A DNA stretch of 64,000 nt, from contig NZ_JAPCWE010000002.1 of the NCBI RefSeq assembly GCF_025943985.1, positions 1 to 64,000 on the forward strand. Reading direction: 5' to 3'. Shown here in pieces: positions 35,505-45,706 of this stretch. Each line of letters begins with the position of its first letter. Position 1 is the stretch's first letter. Below the pieces are notes generated by a model that was given only the letters and a program-made list of their open reading frames with translations, was not told where the DNA came from and ran no database searches. The stretch comes from Anaerorudis cellulosivorans. Lineage in GTDB: Bacteria; Bacteroidota; Bacteroidia; Bacteroidales; Dysgonomonadaceae. A program made the translations under genes and the position numbers.

Positions 35505-37358
35505 TTATTCATGATATTTGATCCATACTTTCATTTTTCCTGGTTTACGGTTATCCCATGCATAATACGGTATAAATTTGAATGTCTGATTCCCGTCGGC
35601 TTTTGCCGTGATGGAAACTACAGACCCTAATAAATTTGACTCCTTCTGAAAAGTATACGTAGTTGAATTTGTAATTTGTGCATGATCTATTCCCGGATTA
35701 TCCACTTCTTCCAAACAATATACCAGTGGCCCTCGTTGTATGGCTCTTTTACCCACGTTGGCCTTTACTCGCGGATCTGCGGCAACAACTTCTACCGGCA
35801 TATCCATCGTAAGTGACACCGTATCTCCTTTTTTCCATTTTCGACCAATGGTTACATACTGCAAATCTTCAATCGCCTCAAAAGGTTTATCGTTTACTTT
35901 GATGGAATAGGATTTACACCAACCCGGTATTCTCAATTTCAAATTAAAATGATCCGAAAATTCGGGATTTACTGTCAACCTAACAGCGCCGTCCCAAGGA
36001 TAAAGTGTTTCCTGTAGAAGTGAAACGTAATTATTTCCTATTTTGATATTAGCTTCATTTCCAATGTATAGATTAATCCATAGCGTTTTGTCCGGCGAAA
36101 CAGCATAAATATAGCTACCGATGGACGGTAGAAATCTTGAAATTTGACTTGGACAGCAGGCTGTTCCATACCATTTTTTTCGGTGATGATCTCCGTCCGA
36201 TTCCAATGGATTGACATAAAAGAACAAATCTCCCGACAGTGAGATTCCGGCCAATGCCCCATTATACATGGAACGTTCCAGTACATCGACGTATTTTCCA
36301 TCACCTGAAAGCATGTTCATTCGTTGATTCCAAAAAACCATCCCAACTGATGCGCACGTTTCGCAATAAGCCTCTTTATTAGGCAAATCGTAGGGTTCGG
36401 TAAAGCCTTCGTTGGCACGTGATGAGCCAATCCCGCCAGTAAGATACATTTTTCTGAAAACTACATCGTTCCACAGGCTGTTCAAAGCGGGAATGTACGT
36501 AGAATCTTTCATAGCCGAAGATACATCGGCCATTCCCGTAAACAGATACATGGCCCGCACCGCATGTCCCCCAATTTCCTTCAACTCTCTGACGGGAACA
36601 GCATCTTGATAATATTCTTTATAAGCAGAGTTCCACGTACCTCGGTTATGTCCACGTTGTTCCAAAAGCCAGCGAGATAAATTCAAATAACGCTGATCGT
36701 TTGTAACTCTGTAAAGTTTCACCAAGGCAAGTTCGATTTCGGGATGTCCGGGAACCCACGTGCGTTTTCCTTCGCCAAAAAAACGATCGATATGATCGGC
36801 ATATTTTATGGCTACATCCAAAAGGGATCTCTTGCCTGTGGCTTCGAAATAGGCAACGCCTGCTTCGATGAGATGGCCACAACAGTACATTTCATGTTTA
36901 TCCATATCCGTCCACCGTTGCGATAAATCACCAAGCTCAAAGTAAGTCATCAGATATCCGTCGGGTAATTGTGCTTTCGAAATAATTGTTATTAGGCTAT
37001 CCATTTTCTTTTCGAGAACTGGATTTGGATTATTCATTAAGGAGTAGGCAGCTCCTTCGATCATTTTATAAACGTCGGAATCGTCGTAAACGAATCCTTC
37101 AAATTTTCCTTCGGCCAATCCGGCCGCGATCGCAAAGTTTTTAATCCGATTCGTTGCGATCTCCGATTGATAAATACAGGCAGGTAAAGTAACGGCAGCA
37201 TGCGTTTTCAACCGAGGCAACCAAAAACTGTCTTTGATGGTTACATGAGAAAAATTGACAGCCGTGTTCTCTTGAAAGAACTTTTGTTGGGATTGAACAT
37301 TGAACGAGATCATTATCCACCCAACAAGTATCATATAATTCCATTTTTTGATTTTCAT
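35505..37358 (-). CDS. GH127 beta-L-arabinofuranosidase
   Basis: This 617-residue exported enzyme (signal peptide ending near VQSQQ) has the DUF1680/GH127 fold, an (alpha/alpha)6 barrel plus beta-sandwich. Catalytic signatures match Bifidobacterium HypBA1: E317 as probable acid/base, E333 and C335 in CETCAS, and the pair C401/C402 in TACCPSQ. In that enzyme the first Cys of the pair is the nucleophile, with zinc bound by Glu and three Cys. The spacing from E317 to E333 (16) is the same as in HypBA1. It removes terminal beta-L-arabinofuranose. Last gene of the second PUL. Confidence 0.88.
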   Translation of the reverse strand: MKIKKWNYMILVGWIMISFNVQSQQKFFQENTAVNFSHVTIKDSFWLPRLKTHAAVTLPACIYQSEIATNRIKNFAIAAGLAEGKFEGFVYDDSDVYKMIEGAAYSLMNNPNPVLEKKMDSLITIISKAQLPDGYLMTYFELGDLSQRWTDMDKHEMYCCGHLIEAGVAYFEATGKRSLLDVAIKYADHIDRFFGEGKRTWVPGHPEIELALVKLYRVTNDQRYLNLSRWLLEQRGHNRGTWNSAYKEYYQDAVPVRELKEIGGHAVRAMYLFTGMADVSSAMKDSTYIPALNSLWNDVVFRKMYLTGGIGSSRANEGFTEPYDLPNKEAYCETCASVGMVFWNQRMNMLSGDGKYVDVLERSMYNGALAGISLSGDLFFYVNPLESDGDHHRKKWYGTACCPSQISRFLPSIGSYIYAVSPDKTLWINLYIGNEANIKIGNNYVSLLQETLYPWDGAVRLTVNPEFSDHFNLKLRIPGWCKSYSIKVNDKPFEAIEDLQYVTIGRKWKKGDTVSLTMDMPVEVVAADPRVKANVGKRAIQRGPLVYCLEEVDNPGIDHAQITNSTTYTFQKESNLLGSVVSITAKADGNQTFKFIPYYAWDNRKPGKMKVWIKYHE

Positions 37359-37396
37359 ATTCTGGAGTCGAAGTTATTCATAAATTATGTCGATGG

Positions 37397-39430
37397 TTAT
37401 TTTCTTGTAATGGGGAATTCGGTTATTCTCAGCGTAGTACATCCGTAAGGGATTAAAGTAATATCTTCTTCGGGCATGGTAGTTTCCTGATACTGGACAC
37501 TGAAAGGTAACGGCCCTGCAGAACCGTTGTACTTCTGCCATTGATTCATTCGTTTTCCCTTGGTTTTGATTTCGACGGGAGCATTCTCCAAATTCCACGG
37601 ATATCCGTTGATATTTTTCTTTATTACTTGAAAATGAGTTTCTATGTTTTCGGGTTTAACAGCTTCTTCCAACAAGCAATAATTCCACGGAGTGTCGCTA
37701 TGAACTTCATAGTACCAATCGCCATATCTTTTCCCGAATTTACGATCATCGGGAACTTTCGTCCATTTTTCTTCCATGCGTAAAGCATACAACAGCGGGC
37801 CTCTTTCTATGGCTGCCGATCCTTCGTACCAGCGGGATACGATAACTTTCATCGGGAGTATCAATTCCACTCTATCACCCGACTTCCAGTTTCGACTTAT
37901 TCGTTCCACATTTCCTCCTTTCACCTTTTTCCAGATGGTATCGTTGATTTTTATCGTGGCTTCTTCGCACCATTCCGGTATCCGTAAATAGAAAGGAAAT
38001 GCTATTACTTTGCTGCCTTTATCGGCAATCTTGATATTAAAATGAATTGACTCATCAAACGGATAGTTGGTCATTTCTTTTATTTCGACTCTCGTTCCCG
38101 TGCCCACTTCTGCCGTTACCGTGCAAGGTGAATAAAAAAGTGCGGCTAATCCTTTATCATGTGATGCAAACCATAAATGTTTGGTAAATTTAGGCCATCC
38201 CTGATGCAGATTCGATGTACAACAAGGATAACCAGTCAATAAACCAAACAGTTGATCGGTTCCATTATAACCTGTAACAAAATTTCGAAGATGACGCGAT
38301 ATCTCAACCTGATTGAGTTGTTGATAATACTGTCGGGCATCGAAATTGTCGGTTACTTGGGTAGGCAATGCGTTAAAGGCAACTCTTTCCAACCAATCTG
38401 CCCATTCAACCTTTCCGGTAATTTCGATCATTTTTTCCAACGAAAACATCATCTCTACCGCTGTACAAAGCTCGGAGCCCTGCGTCGGATTTCCCGTATG
38501 TAATAATTCGTCGGCCCCATACAATCCATTTGGCCATCCGTGAGCTCTTTTTAAATCGGAAGCACATTTGATTATTGCCTCAATATGCTTGTCGTTTTTA
38601 GTAGCCTGATAGCGAATAATGGGTTGTTTAATTGCCTGAGCCAAATCAACGCAATGGGTACTGAATAAGGTGTTGATTTGCTCACCTTCCAAAAACAAAT
38701 TAGTCCAATCGATTGTTTGCTGCGTGATTAAATCTCCCAAATCCAATAAAAATTTTTCCCCGGTAATGTTATAAAGCCAATAAACGACCATCAAATTGTC
38801 ACCTCCTCTTTGCTGTGCCCATCTCGTCCAATAATTAAGCGGTTTTTGAGGCAATTGCGTGAATTGATATTTGAAATAGTTGGTCATGAATGGAATGACA
38901 CGCTTGTCACCGGTTGCATCATAATACTGTTGCATAAACTTTAAAACGACCATTCTGGGCCACCAATCCTGGGCATTGTTTCTCTGCAATCCTTCTTCGG
39001 GCTCTCTATCAACGGAAGGTCCGAAATATCCGTCCGGTCTCTGACTTTGTAAAGTCCATTCCACCCAAGGTTGAACTTTTGCTTTCAACGTATTGTCGTT
39101 TAAGATATAAGCCAACGGCAGCAATCCGTCAATCCAATAGGGACCTCTTTCCCACACGTCACCATCGCCTCCCAACCAACCGTTGCGAGGTCCCATTACC
39201 TGGCTGTATAAAGAATCTAAGTGCCCCGTCATGCCATTTTTCATTCTCAACAATTGATCTTTCAGCCATCCTTCCGGACGCACTGCTCCAAGAGGAAGTT
39301 CCATAAAGGGTTTTGTAAGTAAGGGGGAACGATTATTTTCATATAAATCGGTTGTTGCCCATTGTGATTGTGCATAACTAGTTAAATTCATCAGTACATA
39401 AAATAAAATGAGTAAATTGATTTTTTTCAT
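37397..39430 (-). CDS. GH127-related (DUF1680) glycosidase
   Basis: This 677-residue exported protein (signal peptide ending YAQ) shares the DUF1680 fold with its neighbour but from a distant subgroup. Conserved elements are LPLGAVRPEGWLKDQLLRM at the N-terminus, GSELCTAVEMM (Glu plus Cys, equivalent to CETCAS) and GYPCCTSN (Cys pair). So the Cys/zinc catalytic machinery appears intact. Substrate is probably an arabinofuranoside or related sugar. It is encoded 38 bp upstream of the GH127 gene. The two are not simple duplicates. Confidence 0.82.
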   Translation of the reverse strand: MKKINLLILFYVLMNLTSYAQSQWATTDLYENNRSPLLTKPFMELPLGAVRPEGWLKDQLLRMKNGMTGHLDSLYSQVMGPRNGWLGGDGDVWERGPYWIDGLLPLAYILNDNTLKAKVQPWVEWTLQSQRPDGYFGPSVDREPEEGLQRNNAQDWWPRMVVLKFMQQYYDATGDKRVIPFMTNYFKYQFTQLPQKPLNYWTRWAQQRGGDNLMVVYWLYNITGEKFLLDLGDLITQQTIDWTNLFLEGEQINTLFSTHCVDLAQAIKQPIIRYQATKNDKHIEAIIKCASDLKRAHGWPNGLYGADELLHTGNPTQGSELCTAVEMMFSLEKMIEITGKVEWADWLERVAFNALPTQVTDNFDARQYYQQLNQVEISRHLRNFVTGYNGTDQLFGLLTGYPCCTSNLHQGWPKFTKHLWFASHDKGLAALFYSPCTVTAEVGTGTRVEIKEMTNYPFDESIHFNIKIADKGSKVIAFPFYLRIPEWCEEATIKINDTIWKKVKGGNVERISRNWKSGDRVELILPMKVIVSRWYEGSAAIERGPLLYALRMEEKWTKVPDDRKFGKRYGDWYYEVHSDTPWNYCLLEEAVKPENIETHFQVIKKNINGYPWNLENAPVEIKTKGKRMNQWQKYNGSAGPLPFSVQYQETTMPEEDITLIPYGCTTLRITEFPITRK

Positions 39431-39604
39431 GTTGGTTTAACTTTTCTATATTCTTGTTTTTTAGTTTCTCTTTGACTGTTTATTTGCATAAATAATTTGT
39501 GATACGATCGTTTTGTGCTCAATAAAGTTGTAAAAATTATTCAACATACGTCGACTTATTGAAAATTAAAATCATCCCTGCCGAAATGAATAAATTCATT
39601 CTTC

Positions 39605-42421
39605 TCATAAAGCGTCTTTTACACAACGAAATCCAACCGTTGCTTTTCTTTCGAAAGAAGGGGATACCCTAAGTAAATATTGCCTATAATTGAGCTCTCG
39701 GGGTCCGCCTTGAACATACCAAAAACTTGAAGACGGCATAAAATAACTTCCTCCTTTTACCATGATATATCTGTAGGTAGTATTATCGTAAACATCGTTA
39801 GTTAACTGCCATACACAGCCAACCAAATCATATAAACCATATGGATTTTTCCCTTTAGGATATTTCCCGACAGGATAAGGTGAACCATCTCCCAAATTAC
39901 ATCTATCGGGTTCGATCCCCGTTAATTTCCATACTGAAAGGGTTTCGGTTATGGATTCTTCTATTCTTTTTACCGGAGTTTTCTGTAACCATGGCCATTC
40001 ATTACCTTTCTCCGTTTGAGCTGCATATTGCCATTCCATTTCTGTGGGAAGTCGCTTCCCTGCCCATTTCGCATACTGTTGTGCATCTTCGAGTGTAACG
40101 TATACCACAGGATAGTTTTCCTCACCATTGGGGATTTGATTATTTTGCCAATGTTTGAGAAAATTCGTTGTATCGATAGGCTGATAACCGGTAGCATCTA
40201 AAAATTCTTTATATTGTTTATTGGTAACAGGAAATTTATCCATAAAGAATTTTCGCATTTTTACCTGTTGTCCTTTAGAAGTTAAATTTTCAGGATAAGG
40301 AATGAAAGAATCTCCGGTACGATAATTGTCGCATTGGAATATTCCGGCCGGAATTACAACCATTCCTTCGGGAGCTTTGCTTGCTTTGGGCGTTGTTTTC
40401 GATTCGGAGATGAGTCGCGCGGTGCCGGGAATGATCATTATCACCCTTTCGTCTATGATTTGACTATTTTTGAAAGCCTGAACGACGAATTTCCCTTCGT
40501 AATCGGGAAAGTGGGATAACAGCTTGATGGATTGTTCTTGAGTGCCGAATACAGCTGGTGTTTTCTCATATGAAGGATCTCCTGCCCATATTTTTATGCT
40601 GTCTCCTTTTTCGCTAGAAAATATCAAGCTATCTACAGCCGGTTTAAGTTCCACCGAAAGAACTTTTTGAAATTGTGCAATTGCCGTTACGGAACTTTCG
40701 TTATTTGTTCCTAAGTCAAAGGAATTAAAGCCGTCTATCTTGACAGGAATGTAATTTTTATCCTGTTCCCTATTCAATTCGATTTCTTCGTGATGAAATA
40801 AATCCACAAAATGGGTGGAGTCATCAATCAAACTATCTTCAAATAGATTTCCGGAAAAACCTTCAGGATGAAGATTGTAAACCGTATAAATAGTTTTTGA
40901 ATCGGAAGGCCATTGGTTGACATAAATGCTATCGACAAGCGTTGGGAGCAAGGGGGTATACGAATATTGCAAAAAATTACTGCTGTTTTCTCTCTGAATT
41001 TGCAGCAATTTACCCCAATATCGTAGTTGTTCGTCCGACCATTCAAACCTGCCGGGAGGAAAGCTGTTTATTTCGGTGCCGTACCCGTTGAAAAAAGAAA
41101 GATTAAATTCTCTTCGGATAGGTTCGCGGGCTTCCTCTGCTACTCTAAATATCGCGAAATCCGGCTTTATAAATTTATTTAAATTAAGAACCGGAGGATA
41201 ATAGAGTGCGTTGTGCACCCTACCCGACGGAATACCTTGCATGTCTTTAGGGACAGCCATACCTTCGCTGTACATGACCACACCAGGACGAGCTTTATCA
41301 ACAGCATCTTGAAGTTCGTTGCTCGAACTCCCTCTCGTATCGAGAACGAAACCGTCGACATTCACCATTTTTGCAATGGTGGTCATCCCATCAAAATGGC
41401 CTTCTGCAGAACGGGTACTTTCGTCCCACGGATTATAACAAATAAAAAAATATGTTCCAAGTTCGTGGCTCAAATCCGAAATTTCTCTTAATTTCCGATA
41501 TCCTCCCGGCAAGTCGCGAAACATATCCCATTGATTTCGCTGGTCCATTCCTAAAGCAGGCCATGTTGGCCAGATACCGTACACATCGTAGCCTCCGATT
41601 AATTTTTTCATTCTTTCGAGATAATCTCTGACATGATATGAGCTGTCTTTGTAATCATAAAAACGTTTATCCCATGCCATCATCAAATTTGCCGCATAAC
41701 AATTTCGAATCCATTTTAAATCTTCTCTTTCAAACAATGAATTATCGAATGTGCCAACAGGAATATCATAAAGCAATCTTTTTTGAAACATCAGGCGCAA
41801 TCCTTCCTGCCACTCACCCTCATAAGCGTCCATCCAAAAGTCGTAGGAAACGGATCCCCCAGGATATAAAATTGTTTCAAAACGTCTTAACTTTCCATTT
41901 TTCAAACTTTTATTATTTCGTCTGACCAATGCAACTATATTTTTTTCATTGTTGACCTTACCACAGGTAAATCCCAACTCCCATGCATTATCTGGTAAAA
42001 TGACGTTTAGAGGTTGATAACCGGGTCGAAAGAGATGCGAACGAGAGAGGCCATGCGAGCCTTTTCCTGTAATATACACATGTTCTTCACTTCGACCTAA
42101 CGGTACAACGTTATGTAAACGGATCGTATCGGTAGAAGTGTTTTTAAAGCTGATAATTCCTTTAATTCCATATTCAAATGGTTCTGTTGAAAAAGAGATA
42201 TCCATCATTTCAGAAGGAAAAGCAGTCGAGTATTCCATTTCATCGATTTGGTACGAAACAAGGGGCAATTCCTCAGACAATATGATGTTAGGTTCGATAG
42301 ATTGGATCATCAAATGATTGGCTTTATCAAACTGTATTGATTCTAATGATTGTCCATACAGTAATGGAAAAACGCAAAAAATATAAAAGATAAAGTTCAG
42401 CAGGGTTTTTGAAATTTTCAT
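39605..42421 (-). CDS. Putative glycoside hydrolase fused to an FGE/SUMF1-like domain
   Basis: This 938-residue exported protein has a signal peptide ending YGQ, a beta-sandwich (about 25-215) and a TIM-barrel-like region (about 230-480). The barrel contains GYDVYGIWPTWPALG, GFVLDTRG (D361) and MYSEGM (E386), positions where GH-D or GH31-like enzymes carry catalytic acids. A beta domain follows (about 490-670). Residues 683-936 are a formylglycine-generating-enzyme-like domain (MVVIPAGIF, FPVTNKQYKEFL, RLPTEMEWQYAA, GFRCV). In that domain the Cys pair normally near RGGSW..C is absent (KGGSYFMPSSSFWYV), so it should not make formylglycine. It is encoded 3 bp after the unknown 363-residue protein. 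The glycosidase call is by fold impression only. Confidence 0.65.
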   Translation of the reverse strand: MKISKTLLNFIFYIFCVFPLLYGQSLESIQFDKANHLMIQSIEPNIILSEELPLVSYQIDEMEYSTAFPSEMMDISFSTEPFEYGIKGIISFKNTSTDTIRLHNVVPLGRSEEHVYITGKGSHGLSRSHLFRPGYQPLNVILPDNAWELGFTCGKVNNEKNIVALVRRNNKSLKNGKLRRFETILYPGGSVSYDFWMDAYEGEWQEGLRLMFQKRLLYDIPVGTFDNSLFEREDLKWIRNCYAANLMMAWDKRFYDYKDSSYHVRDYLERMKKLIGGYDVYGIWPTWPALGMDQRNQWDMFRDLPGGYRKLREISDLSHELGTYFFICYNPWDESTRSAEGHFDGMTTIAKMVNVDGFVLDTRGSSSNELQDAVDKARPGVVMYSEGMAVPKDMQGIPSGRVHNALYYPPVLNLNKFIKPDFAIFRVAEEAREPIRREFNLSFFNGYGTEINSFPPGRFEWSDEQLRYWGKLLQIQRENSSNFLQYSYTPLLPTLVDSIYVNQWPSDSKTIYTVYNLHPEGFSGNLFEDSLIDDSTHFVDLFHHEEIELNREQDKNYIPVKIDGFNSFDLGTNNESSVTAIAQFQKVLSVELKPAVDSLIFSSEKGDSIKIWAGDPSYEKTPAVFGTQEQSIKLLSHFPDYEGKFVVQAFKNSQIIDERVIMIIPGTARLISESKTTPKASKAPEGMVVIPAGIFQCDNYRTGDSFIPYPENLTSKGQQVKMRKFFMDKFPVTNKQYKEFLDATGYQPIDTTNFLKHWQNNQIPNGEENYPVVYVTLEDAQQYAKWAGKRLPTEMEWQYAAQTEKGNEWPWLQKTPVKRIEESITETLSVWKLTGIEPDRCNLGDGSPYPVGKYPKGKNPYGLYDLVGCVWQLTNDVYDNTTYRYIMVKGGSYFMPSSSFWYVQGGPRELNYRQYLLRVSPSFERKATVGFRCVKDAL

Positions 42422-42424
42422 ATT

Positions 42425-43516
42425 TTAATTCACAGTTTGTTTTTTGATGGCATCGTTGTAGTCCACTACATAATGCCACCAGTTGTTAAGTTTCCCGTCA
42501 TTCGGATTAATACCTTTATAATGTGGAATATGTCGGAACCACCAGCACATATATCCCAAGTGTGAACAATCCCATTCAGAACAATTTACTTTACGCCTGC
42601 GTTCGTTTTCTATATTGGGATAATTGGCCCAAGTATCAGCAGCTGTTGAAACTTCCAATTGATTTTTAACGTCGTAATCTTGTTGTCCATTAGGTGGAAA
42701 ATGGATATTTCCTATGTGGGCGTGTCCAGGTAATACCTTATCGTAAGTGGTGTAAAGTTCCCAGTTGTTTTTTCGGGAATAAGGCTGGCTATAATCCCAA
42801 CGACCATAAACTTTTCGCATGACCGATTCGAAACGATGACCGTAACTTTCAAGAGCCAACGATATTTCTCGCTCATAATTTAATCCCATAATCGTTAGAA
42901 GGAGTTCATTCGATGGATTTTCAACTGGTTCAGAGTTCAACCAGAATGCTCCTTTCCCGCAATAAGTAGATTCCCACATGCCTGCATAGGGAAATGTCCA
43001 TACCCAAACCTCATTAATTTCGCCCTTATCTCGCATTTCCCCAAAGCCATAATAGTGAATGAACGCGTTATAATCAAAGGTAGTCCCCCTCTCCTTAAAT
43101 GATTTCCAGCCAGGCTCTCCGAGATATTTTACCACGTCATTCAAGGAAAACAATTCGTCGCTGTCCTTAAATTTTGAAAAGAATATACTATCGTCATAAA
43201 TTTCAACGATCTCATATTTGATCACATCGTTACTGATAGCCTGTAACGTATCGGCATAAGCAGCAGTTAACTCCCATGGATTATGCCATTGAAAAGTATA
43301 TCCGGGTGTTTTAAAATACTCGTGCAACCGTTTGTTGGTTCCTGGAATCACGGGATCTTGAACGACAACTGCGACTTTTACGGTAAGGGTTTCAGCTTTT
43401 CTACCCTTTGTAGTCGGAATATCGGTCCCTTTGCCACTGGATAACGAAACGAACAGGAAAACAATAGTAGTAGGCAATAGCGTTCCTGCAAATTTATTCA
43501 GAAATAATTTCATCAA
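42425..43516 (-). CDS. Unknown secreted protein of the second PUL
   Basis: This 363-residue protein has an N-terminal signal sequence (about 1-28) and no domain I can name. Conserved-looking blocks include HYYGFGEMRDKGEINEVWVW, TFPYAGMWESTYCGKGAFWL, GHAHIGNIHFPPNGQQDYD and SEWDCSHLGYMCWWFRHIPH. The His-rich and acidic segments could form a metal or catalytic site. It is encoded 3 bp before the glycosidase/FGE-like gene, so it is co-expressed with it. A new enzyme or glycan-binding protein is possible. Confidence 0.6.
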   Translation of the reverse strand: MMKLFLNKFAGTLLPTTIVFLFVSLSSGKGTDIPTTKGRKAETLTVKVAVVVQDPVIPGTNKRLHEYFKTPGYTFQWHNPWELTAAYADTLQAISNDVIKYEIVEIYDDSIFFSKFKDSDELFSLNDVVKYLGEPGWKSFKERGTTFDYNAFIHYYGFGEMRDKGEINEVWVWTFPYAGMWESTYCGKGAFWLNSEPVENPSNELLLTIMGLNYEREISLALESYGHRFESVMRKVYGRWDYSQPYSRKNNWELYTTYDKVLPGHAHIGNIHFPPNGQQDYDVKNQLEVSTAADTWANYPNIENERRRKVNCSEWDCSHLGYMCWWFRHIPHYKGINPNDGKLNNWWHYVVDYNDAIKKQTVN

Positions 43517-43701
43517 AGAATCTCGATTTATATTGGTTCCGTTTGGACTTGCTAAAATTTACAAATCCAGAATAACCCATTATGTAATTTTTTGACAACA
43601 ATTTGTCACCCTATTTCATTACGCAACTCTTATACCAAACCATTCCATCATTAGCAATGTGGACTTTCACTCTGCATCAATAATTAGGATAGTAAAAAAG
43701 T

Positions 43702-44112
43702 CTAATTTGCTTTTAAAATGATGTAATGATAAGTATGTCCATCATTCATCAAAAGATAACGAGTGATATCATTCTTTATTATTCCGTCTTTTTCTACTTT
43801 TAAATAATAAAAACCCTTTGCCTTCTGCGGATCAGAAGAAGGTTCGAAATCTTTCAGCAGAAAAACGGCCTCGCCATTTTTATCGCTTTTTTTAGTTAAA
43901 AAGACGTTGATATTATTATCACGATCAGCCTGATTCTTATAGATATTGATCGTTGCATCGGCAACTGTTTGTGTCATATTATCATCACTGTAAACCACCA
44001 CATGAAATTCCCATGGGATAGCTTGTTGAAATTCCTCAAATATTCCACTTCTATCACAAGATGCCACTAAAAAAAGTAATGAAAAAAGAAATGTTAATTT
44101 TATTGTTTTCAT
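43702..44112 (-). CDS. Small PUL lipoprotein
   Basis: This 136-residue protein has a lipobox ending at Cys19 (FLVASC). The mature part is a single beta-rich domain (EFHVVVYSDDNMTQTVADAT, YYLKVEKDGI) resembling carboxypeptidase-regulatory or transthyretin-like folds. It is encoded 12 bp after susD, the position of surface glycan-binding or accessory lipoproteins in PULs, though it is much smaller than usual ones. The 185 bp between it and the next gene (43517-43701) shows nothing recognisable. Confidence 0.7.
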   Translation of the reverse strand: MKTIKLTFLFSLLFLVASCDRSGIFEEFQQAIPWEFHVVVYSDDNMTQTVADATINIYKNQADRDNNINVFLTKKSDKNGEAVFLLKDFEPSSDPQKAKGFYYLKVEKDGIIKNDITRYLLMNDGHTYHYIILKAN

Positions 44113-44124
44113 AAGTTCATCAGT

Positions 44125-45657
44125 TTAAAATTCGTATTCATCATAAGCTTCTAATTCTCCTCCAAAAGTATAGGTCTCCAAGCCATAAAAACTAAGCTCC
44201 AATACAGGAATGGGCAATTGACGAAAAGATCGAGTGGTAAGCTGAAATTTATCAATAGGAGTACGTCTCCGATCATAAAATGGGGTAGCAGTATAGGCAT
44301 ATCCACATTCTACAAAGCGTTCATAAAAAATGGCTTCCAATATAGCCTCTCTCGTAGAATTAATATTGATATCATTTAATTTTCCCCTTTTTTGACGAGT
44401 ATTATTTATTAACTCAACTGCTTTTGAAATATCACCCGTATGTAAAGCTGCCTCTGCATATAACAGATCTGATTCTGCTTTTGTAAGGAAGTAGAGCTCG
44501 CCTTCACCTGACGGCTGACCTGATTCGGAAAAACGATTTAATACATACGAACTATATTTGCTATAACCATCATAGGACAAACCTCCTGTTGGAGTATTCA
44601 CTGATGGATAGTATACAAAATCAGTACCTAATCTATAATCAGGAGAATTAGCTTCTGGCAAGGTTTGTCCTTGTCCAAAATCGATTGGCAAAGGCCAGAT
44701 AGCGCCTGGATCATTCGGATAAGCCATCATATTAATGACCCGTAAACCCACTCGACCCCATTGATTACCCCCCGGCCACGAAGCCGCAGCATAAGACCAT
44801 TCTTGCCAACCTTGCATTGGCAAGACGGCTTTTATATCCATAGTCAATCCTTCTGAAATATAGTTTTTGACTTTCTCCCAATCGATGTCAGCGTATTCCG
44901 CCTTTGTCCTGGGTTGATAGGCGATAGCTCTTGCTGCCATAAATTTGGCAAATTGACGTAATTTTATATTATCACCAACAGCATCTAAAGGCAATAACCC
45001 CGTAAAATTGGAAAAATTATGGCTATTGCACAATTCAATACATTTATCCAAATAGCTAAGTGCGGTTTCTTTCACTTCGGAGGCAGGTCTAATATCATCG
45101 ACAGTAATTTTCTGCAAATCGGTCTCTTCAGTGATTATAAAACATTTATCAAAAAGTAAACTCAATTCAGTATAGAAAGCCCCCATCAGAAAATAGCAAT
45201 TGGCTAATATTTTATATGTCTGATCCTTATTATCTTCTTTAAATATTAACCCTTTATTGGATATCATGGCAAGCATATTTCGTACCGTACTGATCTTGCT
45301 ATAATGATTATACCAAAGGGTTTTGGGAAAACCTGCATTTTTGTCCGTATTCGGTATCATAGGTTTTTCATAGTTACGCCTATAATAATATACTTGAAGA
45401 TCCCAATTCCCAGCTCCAGCAGTATAGGCATCCGAATTGGTTGCCAATATCCACGTATCGCCATCATAAGCTCCTAACATGTGATGCCACCAATTGTTGT
45501 ATGCTCCTCCAATCAAAGAAGGATATTGATTTATATCACCCATGACGGTTTCAATATCTGGTTGATGGTCATTTTTAATATCTAAACCAGAAAAATATGG
45601 TTCACATCCGAGTAAAATCGTTAATATGAAACAGCTTGTAAATACTATTTTTTTCAT
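44125..45657 (-). CDS. SusD/RagB-family glycan-binding lipoprotein (second PUL)
   Basis: This 510-residue outer-membrane lipoprotein has a lipobox Cys18 (ILLGC). The SusD architecture is visible in YPSLIGGAYNNWWHHMLGAYDG, the helical CYFLMGAFYTELSLLFDKCF, and the C-terminal FLTKAESDLLYAEAALHTGD and EAIFYERFVECG. Closest in style to the larger RagB-like branch. It pairs with the SusC gene 49 bp upstream. The ligand is probably an arabinofuranosyl-containing glycan, judging from the downstream enzymes. Confidence 0.92.
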   Translation of the reverse strand: MKKIVFTSCFILTILLGCEPYFSGLDIKNDHQPDIETVMGDINQYPSLIGGAYNNWWHHMLGAYDGDTWILATNSDAYTAGAGNWDLQVYYYRRNYEKPMIPNTDKNAGFPKTLWYNHYSKISTVRNMLAMISNKGLIFKEDNKDQTYKILANCYFLMGAFYTELSLLFDKCFIITEETDLQKITVDDIRPASEVKETALSYLDKCIELCNSHNFSNFTGLLPLDAVGDNIKLRQFAKFMAARAIAYQPRTKAEYADIDWEKVKNYISEGLTMDIKAVLPMQGWQEWSYAAASWPGGNQWGRVGLRVINMMAYPNDPGAIWPLPIDFGQGQTLPEANSPDYRLGTDFVYYPSVNTPTGGLSYDGYSKYSSYVLNRFSESGQPSGEGELYFLTKAESDLLYAEAALHTGDISKAVELINNTRQKRGKLNDININSTREAILEAIFYERFVECGYAYTATPFYDRRRTPIDKFQLTTRSFRQLPIPVLELSFYGLETYTFGGELEAYDEYEF

Positions 45658-45706
45658 CTGTTTAAATTCTAATAATTATTAAATAAACCCTAAACTTAAG
45701 TCCAGT

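Noticed and set aside
39605-42421. Formylglycine-generating (sulfatase-activating) enzyme
   Set aside because: The FGE-like domain lacks the cysteine pair needed for catalysis, is fused to a barrel-like domain, and no sulfatase is nearby.
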